In this document: piece after piece, positions 37,918 through 42,678 of the stretch
How positions within the stretch are numbered: the first letter of the stretch is position 1
How the letters are laid out: every line of letters starts with the position of its first letter
The notes under the pieces: model-generated
What the model saw: only the letters and a program-made list of their open reading frames with translations
Told to the model about the DNA's origin: nothing
The model's database searches: none
Position numbers and translations under genes: made by a program
Origin: an uncultured Treponema sp.
GTDB lineage: Bacteria > Spirochaetota > Spirochaetia > Treponematales > Treponemataceae
Length of the DNA stretch: 42,678 nucleotides
Reading direction: 5' to 3'
NCBI GenBank assembly: GCA_946410085.1
Contig: CAMJZA010000027.1
Location: 1-42,678, forward strand

Positions 37918-38916
37918 CTATTGCAGTGCCTTTTTCAGCACTTCAAGATTCGCCTTCATTGCAGAAAGATAGGTCCTCCCGCCCTTGAGCTCCCGTGCCG
38001 TCACCGACTGCAGGGAATCAAGTTCAAGAATCTCCAGATGCTTCCGCCGGGAATTGGAGATGACCGTCTTCGCAAGCTTCCGGTCACTCTTTTCGATTGT
38101 CAGCACGGCATTCAGCCCGAGCGCATCAAGCTTGTTCGCAAGGAAGGCTATCGTCTCAAAGCTCGCCTCCGACTCGGCACTGCAGCCGGCAAAGGCGGCA
38201 TAATACTTCAGGTTGTAATCCTCCGTCAGATAGCGGAAGGGAAAGCGGTCGCCGAAAAGCAACGTATCCCTGCCGGACGCAGCGACAGCCCTCGCATACT
38301 CGGCATCGAGGGCAGCAAGCTGCGCAACATAGGCTTCCGCATTTGCCCGGTACACACCTGCATTCGCAGGATCAAGCCGCTGTATCTTCCCGGAAATATA
38401 CTGCGTCAGCAGCATGGCATTCCTGAGCGACAGCCAGACATGCTCATCATACTCAACGTCTTCGTCATCGTCGTGGTGGTGGTGCCCGGTATGATCTCCA
38501 TGCGGCTCGTGCCCCTCATGCTCATCGTGGTGTTCCATGCCTTCGACGATTTCTTCCTCGCGCACCCGGTCACCCAGGACTTCCATCATATTCACGACGA
38601 TCATGTTCCTGTTCCGCGCCGTCTTAACGGCATCCGCGATCCAGGCTCCGCTCTCTCCGCCGACATGCACCAGCATGTCGCAGCCGGAAACCACCGCCAT
38701 ATCCCTGACCGACGGCTGGTAGCTGTGCAGGTCGGTGCCGTTGTTCTGAAGCAGGGTAACGGTAAACGATGACTTGTTTCCCAGAATGTTCATCACCCAG
38801 TCATATTCCGGGTAGCCCGCGCAGACAATCGACTTCCTTGCCGCGGCAAAGGCAGCGGCGGACAGCAGCATGAGGACGGCGCAGGCAAAGCCCCTGCGGT
38901 ATACGGTATGTTTCAT
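37918..38916 (-). CDS. znuA: Zinc ABC transporter substrate-binding protein
   Basis: The product (332 residues) starts at ATG 38916 with AGGAGG 7 nt upstream; ATGA overlaps the stop of the repressor gene. A signal peptide (CAVLMLLSAAAFAAA) is followed by the cluster A-1/ZnuA fold: His64 in TDLHSYQPS, a His-rich acidic loop at 129-148 (HHDEHEGHEPHGDHTGHHHH), and DEHVWLSLRNA with His159. The His-rich loop marks zinc rather than manganese binding proteins. It captures Zn(II) in the periplasm for a ZnuBC permease, whose genes are not in the window. It is co-transcribed with the Fur-type gene before it and probably with the CC-motif gene after it. Confidence 0.9.
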   Translation of the reverse strand: MKHTVYRRGFACAVLMLLSAAAFAAARKSIVCAGYPEYDWVMNILGNKSSFTVTLLQNNGTDLHSYQPSVRDMAVVSGCDMLVHVGGESGAWIADAVKTARNRNMIVVNMMEVLGDRVREEEIVEGMEHHDEHEGHEPHGDHTGHHHHDDDEDVEYDEHVWLSLRNAMLLTQYISGKIQRLDPANAGVYRANAEAYVAQLAALDAEYARAVAASGRDTLLFGDRFPFRYLTEDYNLKYYAAFAGCSAESEASFETIAFLANKLDALGLNAVLTIEKSDRKLAKTVISNSRRKHLEILELDSLQSVTARELKGGRTYLSAMKANLEVLKKALQ

Positions 38917-39353
38917 AGACAGCTGCCTCCTGACCCCTGCACCGCCCGGCCGCTGCACTTCCGGCAGATTCCGTTCAGCGATGACAGGCTCATGTTTATC
39001 TGAAGCCCCAGCGTTTCAGACAGGGAGCGCAGGTATTCTGCCGTCTTCGCATCAGACAGATGGATGACAGAACCGCACTTGCAGCACTGAAAATGGATAT
39101 GCTCGGCACAGTGATTTTCCCCGCCCGCCGACTCATAGACAAAGCCTTCGGAAACCGGAGACTTATGCTTGACGAGGCTGCCGCTTTCCGTCATTTTCTC
39201 AAGCTGCCGGTACACCGTCGTCTTGTTCACGGCGACACCATGCTCCTTCAGGAACGCAGACAGTTCACCGGCGGTAAAACCGCACGCTACCTTCGTCTGA
39301 ATGAACTGGGAAATGAAATCTGCCGTCTTCGTGTGATAGGACTTTTGCAACAC
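38913..39353 (-). CDS. Fur-family metal-dependent repressor, probably Zur
   Basis: The 146-residue protein has the Fur fold: a winged helix (about 5-70) with KTTVYRQLEKM as recognition helix, then a dimer domain with a metal-site cluster HCAEHIHFQC and paired cysteines C90-x-x-C93 and C130-x-x-C133 for a structural zinc. The start is GTG at 39353; a perfect promoter ends 8 nt upstream, so the mRNA has a leader of about 2 nt and no ribosome binding site. It overlaps znuA by ATGA. With a His-rich ZnuA as partner, a zinc-sensing Zur role is the best inference. The TTGCAA palindrome over its start suggests autorepression. Confidence 0.82.
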   Translation of the reverse strand: MLQKSYHTKTADFISQFIQTKVACGFTAGELSAFLKEHGVAVNKTTVYRQLEKMTESGSLVKHKSPVSEGFVYESAGGENHCAEHIHFQCCKCGSVIHLSDAKTAEYLRSLSETLGLQINMSLSSLNGICRKCSGRAVQGSGGSCL

Positions 39354-39361
39354 AGTTGCAA
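39345..39361. promoter_or_regulatory. Zur-like operator palindrome
   Basis: TTGCAA-N5-TTGCAA, a 17-bp dyad with self-complementary arms, covers the GTG start and touches the -10 box. Bound repressor would block both promoter clearance and the start site. Its position fits autoregulation of the Fur-type gene and znuA. Confidence 0.5.
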
Positions 39362-39390
39362 TTTATAGAGAAAAAACGCATCCCTGTCAA
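39362..39390 (-). promoter_or_regulatory. Consensus promoter of the Fur-type gene and znuA
   Basis: TTGACA (39390-39385) and TATAAA (39367-39362) have a 17-bp spacer; the leader is about 2 nt before GTG 39353. Confidence 0.75.
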
Positions 39391-39455
39391 GGGCCCCGAC
39401 GGCAGCGGCCCCAGCCCGACGGCAGCATCCTCGCCCCGGGTGCGGCAAAAAAGAC

Positions 39456-39484
39456 AAAAAAAGACCCGCCCATACAGACGGGTC
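39456..39484 (-). terminator. Rho-independent terminator after manA
   Basis: GACCCG/CGGGTC (39463-39468, 39479-39484) form the stem, and on the minus strand seven T residues follow (39462-39456). Confidence 0.8.
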
Positions 39485-39505
39485 CCTTTCGTCAGCCTCC
39501 GCAGC

Positions 39506-40312
39506 CTACGAGCGCCGTTCTGCCGCCGGCATGATCTTCATCAGGTGCAGGTCGCCGGACGCACTGACTTCCTCACCGGGCGCAAAGGCGAAGATATCCT
39601 CCGCCGCAGCCTTTTTGCCGTTGACCTTCCCCTCCCCGTCCAGCACGAAGAAAAGCACGTAATCGGAAGGGCGGGATTCGCCCTTCGCCGGCGGCAGAAG
39701 CGTACTGTAGCGGGATTCCACCGTTATCTCTTCGAGCAGGAAGTAGGGACAGGAGAACACGCCGGGAAACCTTGCAACGTCGCGGATCCCTTCGTTCTTT
39801 ATGCTCGCAATGCCCTTTTCGACATGGCATTCGCGGCCCCGCCCCCAGTCAAAGAGCCGGTAGGTGATGTCGCTGGACTGCTGAACTTCGAGCAGGCGCA
39901 GGCCGCCGCCGATTGCATGCACGGTTCCGGCAGGAATGTACACGAAGTCTCCGGCTTCGACCTTAACATAGCGCAGCAGGTCCGACATGGAATTCGTCTC
40001 TATCGCCCGGCGGATTTCGCTCGGCGAATAGATGCCGTTCATGCCGTACACAAGCTGGGCATCCTTGCCGGCAGACAGGACATACCAGCATTCCGTCTTG
40101 CCCCTGCACTGCTCGTAGAGCTGTGCAGTCGTATCGTCGGGATGAACCTGCACGCTCAGGGTGTCGTTCGCCTGAATCACCTTGACCAGCAGGGGATAGT
40201 CACCGCCGGCAAACTGTTCAAACTCCTTCTGGCAGCCGTTCGGATGGGTCGAAGCAATCCAGCGCTCATAGCCCCAGATCTTGTCTGCCTGTATTGCGTT
40301 CAGTTTCATCAT
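39506..40312 (-). CDS. manA: Mannose-6-phosphate isomerase, class I type
   Basis: The product (268 residues from ATG 40312, AAGGAG 6 nt upstream) is at the short end for class I isomerases, as in many bacteria. Zinc ligands are visible in LSVQVHPDD (Gln, His) and GDFVYIPAGTVHAI (His), with KTECWYVL supplying a Glu. It interconverts fructose-6-phosphate and mannose-6-phosphate in the cytoplasm. It is 10 nt after the nucleotidyltransferase gene and ends in a good terminator, so the pair forms an operon for sugar-nucleotide supply. A start 21 codons earlier would overlap the upstream gene and lacks a site. Confidence 0.92.
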   Translation of the reverse strand: MMKLNAIQADKIWGYERWIASTHPNGCQKEFEQFAGGDYPLLVKVIQANDTLSVQVHPDDTTAQLYEQCRGKTECWYVLSAGKDAQLVYGMNGIYSPSEIRRAIETNSMSDLLRYVKVEAGDFVYIPAGTVHAIGGGLRLLEVQQSSDITYRLFDWGRGRECHVEKGIASIKNEGIRDVARFPGVFSCPYFLLEEITVESRYSTLLPPAKGESRPSDYVLFFVLDGEGKVNGKKAAAEDIFAFAPGEEVSASGDLHLMKIMPAAERRS

Positions 40313-40322
40313 ACGCAGCTCC

Positions 40323-41231
40323 TTACTTTTCCCAGAGCTTTTCCGGGTAATAGCCGGAAGCAATCTTTGCGGCAAGCTCCGCCTTTACGATCTCGCGGTC
40401 CTCGGGATAGGTCATGCCGAACCACTTTTCACTGGACGTAAAGAACTTGATGCTGCCCTTCCCCGCCCTGATGATGTCGCTCGCCGCAACGGGAAGCAGG
40501 GCTTCGGTCTTGGGCTCGCCCAGGGAGGTCTTCTTGAAGTTGTCCCAGTAGGCATGGAATTCGGCAAAGGCGGACGTTCCGAACGCAAAGAGGTTCATGC
40601 TCACCCACTCCTTACCGGTCATCTGAATTTCCTTTCCGTTCAGCTCGCTGACGATGCCCCCGTCCTTATAGGAAATCTTCGTATTCTCGGTAATCGACTT
40701 GAGGTAGCCGTCCGCAACCTCGGCGACGCCCCGGCTCACCGAACCGCTCTTGCTCATCGTATTGCCGAGCACGTAGCCGACCATCGCATGCTCGGTGCTG
40801 CCTTCCGGCATGGCAGACAGGTAGTCCCCGAGCGTCTTGAACGCTTCCCGGCCGTAGTAATCATCGCTGTTGATGACGGCAAAGGGAGTCTGTATCTTTT
40901 CTTCCGCACAGAGGACCGCATGAATCGTTCCCCAGGGTTTCGTCCTCTGGGCCGCCTTCGCAAGCTCGTCCGCCGTCAGCAGGGAATCAAGGCCCTGAAA
41001 GACGTACTCCGCATCAAAATTGCGGGCAATGCGGTCAAAGAGCCGCTCACGGAAGTCCTTCTCTATGTCCTTCCTGATAACAAACACGACCTTGCCGAAT
41101 CCGCTCCGCGCGGCGTCAAAGGCCGAATAGTCCAGCAGGCACTCTCCGTGCAGGCCAACGGAGTCAATCTGCTTGACTCCCCCGTAGCGGCTGCCCATTC
41201 CGGCGGCCAGAACCAAAAGCGTTGGTTTCAT
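40323..41231 (-). CDS. Sugar-phosphate nucleotidyltransferase family protein
   Basis: The 302-residue protein has the nucleotide-binding signature LVLAAGMGSRYGGVKQID and VINSDDYYG (the acidic metal site), characteristic of NTP_transferase enzymes that join a sugar-1-phosphate to a nucleotide. A Gly-rich loop variant (GVKQIDSVG) differs from typical GlmU, RmlA or GalU enzymes. It sits directly upstream of manA with GGGAG 7 nt before the ATG, so a mannose-derived substrate is plausible, but the nucleotide and sugar cannot be read from the sequence. Confidence 0.8.
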   Translation of the reverse strand: MKPTLLVLAAGMGSRYGGVKQIDSVGLHGECLLDYSAFDAARSGFGKVVFVIRKDIEKDFRERLFDRIARNFDAEYVFQGLDSLLTADELAKAAQRTKPWGTIHAVLCAEEKIQTPFAVINSDDYYGREAFKTLGDYLSAMPEGSTEHAMVGYVLGNTMSKSGSVSRGVAEVADGYLKSITENTKISYKDGGIVSELNGKEIQMTGKEWVSMNLFAFGTSAFAEFHAYWDNFKKTSLGEPKTEALLPVAASDIIRAGKGSIKFFTSSEKWFGMTYPEDREIVKAELAAKIASGYYPEKLWEK

Positions 41232-41254
41232 CTCAAAACTCCCGTACTTCTTTA

Positions 41255-41285
41255 TTTTTCCGTATATTTTCCGTATTTTCCGTGA
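41255..41285. promoter_or_regulatory. Phased A/T-tracts upstream of the nucleotidyltransferase gene
   Basis: Three copies of TTTTCCGT (41256, 41267, 41276) lie 9-11 bp apart, so on the minus strand AAAA tracts recur about once per helical turn. This gives curved DNA or an UP-like element before the gene starting at 41231. No clear -35/-10 pair was found. Confidence 0.4.
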
Positions 41286-41332
41286 TCCGCATACCGGCAG
41301 TTCCCGCCGATATCCGGTTACCCGGCGGCAGC

Positions 41333-42034
41333 CTATGCGGTAATCGTCCGCAGGGCAAGCTCTATCATATCGGTAAAGGTCTTCTGCCGCTCTTCCGCGG
41401 TCGTTTCACCGCCGAGCAGGATGTGGTCGCTCACCGTCAGGACGGCAAGCGCCTTGCGGTGGAACTTGGACGCAAGCGTATACAGCTCGGCCGCTTCCAT
41501 CTCAATGCCCAGGACCCCGTAGTCGCCCCAGAGCTTCCAGTTTGCCTTGTCATCGTAGAAATTGTCGCTCGACACGCACAGGCCCACCTTGCGGGAAAGG
41601 CCCATCGCGCCCGCCTCGTCGTAGGCGGTCCTGAGCAGGTCAAAGTCCGCTGCGGGGGCAAAGTGCATGCCGTTGAAGCGCATCGTGTTGAGCGCACTGT
41701 CCGTACAGGCGGCCTCGGCAAGCAGGACTTCTCGCAGGGCAATGTCCTTCTGGATGGCCCCGCAGGTTCCCACCCGGATGGCCTTCTGCACGTTATAGAA
41801 GCGGAACAGTTCGTTCACGTAGATGGACAGGGAGGGCTGTCCCATTCCGGTCCCCTGCACGGAAACCTTCTTCCCGTTATAGGTCCCGGTAAAGCCGAAC
41901 ATCCCCCGGACCTCATTGTAGCACTTTGCGTCAGTCAGAAAATTCTCGGCGATGAACTTCGCCCTGAGCGGATCGCCGGGCAGCAGCACGGCCTCCGCAA
42001 TGGCCCCGTCCGGGGCATTGATATGCGTACTCAT
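41333..42034 (-). CDS. deoD: Purine-nucleoside phosphorylase, DeoD type
   Basis: The 233-residue protein has the hexameric PNP layout: MSTHINA at the start, [18 protein letters not shown] (phosphate loop), [35 protein letters not shown] (purine ribose contact) and TVSDHILLG with the catalytic Asp. It splits purine ribo- and deoxyribonucleosides with phosphate for salvage in the cytoplasm. The length and every main motif agree with the family. A perfect extended -10 box ends 6 nt before the ATG with no ribosome binding site, so a leaderless mRNA is predicted. The 101-nt gap to the next gene holds the phased tracts. Confidence 0.95.
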   Translation of the reverse strand: MSTHINAPDGAIAEAVLLPGDPLRAKFIAENFLTDAKCYNEVRGMFGFTGTYNGKKVSVQGTGMGQPSLSIYVNELFRFYNVQKAIRVGTCGAIQKDIALREVLLAEAACTDSALNTMRFNGMHFAPAADFDLLRTAYDEAGAMGLSRKVGLCVSSDNFYDDKANWKLWGDYGVLGIEMEAAELYTLASKFHRKALAVLTVSDHILLGGETTAEERQKTFTDMIELALRTITA

Positions 42035-42040
42035 GCTTCA

Positions 42041-42049
42041 ATTATACCA
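42041..42049 (-). promoter_or_regulatory. Extended -10 promoter of deoD, leaderless
   Basis: TGGTATAAT on the minus strand is a perfect extended -10 element with no good -35. It ends 6 nt before the ATG at 42034. Confidence 0.65.
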
Positions 42050-42070
42050 CAGCTTTTCCCAAGGGGCTAG

Positions 42071-42285
42071 TGGAAAATTTCCCGAGGGAAAAACGCTGCC
42101 GTCCCGCAGAAAATCCCCGCGCCGGAGCTGTTCAGGCAGATAAAGCTGCTTGTGGACGGGAGCGACAACTGGGGGCAGCTGTGCCTTACCGGCTCACAAA
42201 GCTATTCGCTCATGCAGAATGTGTCCGAGTCGCTGGCCGGCAGGATAGGCATACTGGAACTTCAGGGACTTTCATTCGGCAGCTG
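42071..42285 (+). pseudogene. Fragment of an AAA_14/DUF4143 family ATPase
   Basis: After an in-frame stop at 42068-42070 the frame encodes PAPELFRQIKLLVDG, then LCLTGSQSYSLMQNVSESLA and GRIGILELQGLS. This is the sensor region of AAA_14 ATPases (usually LLTGSQxxxLMKGVSESLAGR). Neither the Walker A part nor the DUF4143 domain is present; after about 42285 the frame loses similarity and stops at 42324-42326. The break coincides with the IS3-type element on the other strand, so the gene was probably destroyed by insertion and deletion. Confidence 0.65.
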
Positions 42286-42316
42286 GACGACACCTCCTCC
42301 CGCATGCGCGCCTTGC

Positions 42317-42386
42317 CGTTTATGAGCCGGGAGTTCTCCTTCATGAACTCGACTTTGTCGCGAAGATCAGCGCCGCTTTTTTTAGG
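42317..42386 (-). pseudogene. Truncated start of IS3 orfB
   Basis: In the -1 frame after the A7G slippery stretch the product would continue SGADLRDKVEFMKENSRL, matching the usual first residues of OrfB (DKVEFIKEN). It then runs into unrelated sequence and stops near 42214. The DDE catalytic domain is absent. Confidence 0.6.
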
Positions 42387-42634
42387 ATCTCGTTCTCCAG
42401 CCTGAGCTTTGCGTTTTCCTTCCGCAGAGCTATCAGTTCCTTCTCGGCCTCCGTCCTGTTATCCTTTTCCTTTGACGAGCCGGTCCTGTTGATCCGGCTG
42501 ATCCATCTGTCCAAAGATGAAGGACTCAAATCGTATTCCTTCGCTATCTCTGCCCTTGGTTTTCCCGTGTTGTACAGGTCAACCATCTGTTTTTTGAACT
42601 CTTCTGTAGAACTTCTTCTCGGCCGCTTTTCCAT
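42341..42634 (-). CDS. IS3-family transposase OrfA
   Basis: The 97-residue protein has an N-terminal helix-turn-helix (EFKKQMVDLYNTGKPRAEIA, then LSPSSLDRWI) and a leucine-zipper-like helix (ELIALRKENAKLRLENEI) that pairs OrfA monomers. GGAGGA lies 5-6 nt before ATG 42634. Near its end an A7G stretch (ATCCTAAAAAAAGC) is the classical site of -1 frameshifting that makes the OrfAB transposase. OrfA alone normally binds the element ends and regulates transposition. Confidence 0.88.
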   Translation of the reverse strand: MEKRPRRSSTEEFKKQMVDLYNTGKPRAEIAKEYDLSPSSLDRWISRINRTGSSKEKDNRTEAEKELIALRKENAKLRLENEILKKAALIFATKSSS

Positions 42635-42678
42635 ATTTCCTCCATTATGCGACCCCCTATTTTTTTTGTCTAGTTCAG

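Larger units (their letters stand above)
42311..42678 (-). mobile_element. IS3-family insertion sequence, truncated
   Basis: The element reads leftward. Its outer end is probably the CTGAACTAGAC-type terminus at the window edge (42668-42678), followed by orfA. The orfB reading frame is entered by a -1 shift but is lost after about 17 residues, near 42310-42320. The opposite terminal repeat and most of orfB are missing, so it cannot transpose by itself. Confidence 0.7.

Noticed and set aside
1-42678. tRNA, rRNA, CRISPR or riboswitch
   Set aside because: No TPsiC-type conserved arms, no regularly spaced direct repeats, and no leader long enough with conserved riboswitch motifs were seen by eye. 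A covariance-model search would be decisive.

Overview
The window looks like a chromosomal segment of a spirochaete, most likely a gut- or rumen-type Treponema. The evidence is an estimated GC content in the mid-fifties and spirochaete-style lipoproteins (lipoboxes ISQGC, FLSC, SLAAC). Other signs are a murB to cyclic-nucleotide-binding-regulator gene pair, many secreted proteins of unknown function, Rpn-type nuclease tails, and remnants of formylglycine-generating-enzyme-fold and beta-barrel proteins. The genus is an inference from gene content, because no rRNA or tRNA is present. No CRISPR array, tRNA or rRNA was seen.

Layout. Positions 1-950 and 3400-3950 are gene graveyards holding an Rpn nuclease cut by the window edge, two small Rpn-tail genes and two C-terminal gene remnants. 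Between them lies an 807-residue fusion of a GatB-like amidotransferase subunit with an asparaginase. Next come a PTS EIIA-like regulator, an unknown helical protein coupled to an orphan peptide-binding protein, a shikimate-kinase-family protein, and a DUF2157/GDYXXLXY membrane pair. They are followed by a secreted esterase-like protein, an M30-type metallopeptidase lipoprotein and a small secreted protein. Positions 16.6-21.0 kb hold a xylan-oligosaccharide locus (AraC regulator, GH43, GH3). After it come an MMPL exporter with its LolA-like partner, a divergent DUF1538 membrane protein with a tandem PII-like protein, and TPR and membrane proteins. The rest holds proA, a DUF192 lipoprotein, a double-cNMP-domain regulator, murB, a LysM protein with a degenerate M23 domain, and a zinc locus (Fur/Zur-type repressor, ZnuA, a CC-motif secreted protein). 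The last genes are manA, a nucleotidyltransferase and deoD. The right edge is a scar where an IS3-family element with a truncated orfB abuts a fragment of an AAA_14/DUF4143 ATPase.

The points most worth following are these. (1) The GatB-asparaginase fusion puts the two halves of an archaeal GatDE-like enzyme in one polypeptide, with eroded kinase motifs. (2) The DUF1538 protein with internal duplication is translationally coupled to a tandem PII-like protein, a candidate nucleotide-gated transporter. (3) Seven genes have good sigma70-type promoters whose -10 box ends only 6-9 nt before the start codon, which predicts leaderless mRNAs. (4) A Zur-like palindrome overlaps the start codon and -10 flank of the Fur-family gene in front of znuA and a CC-motif protein. 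(5) An intrinsic terminator sits 4 nt in front of the GH3 ribosome binding site.
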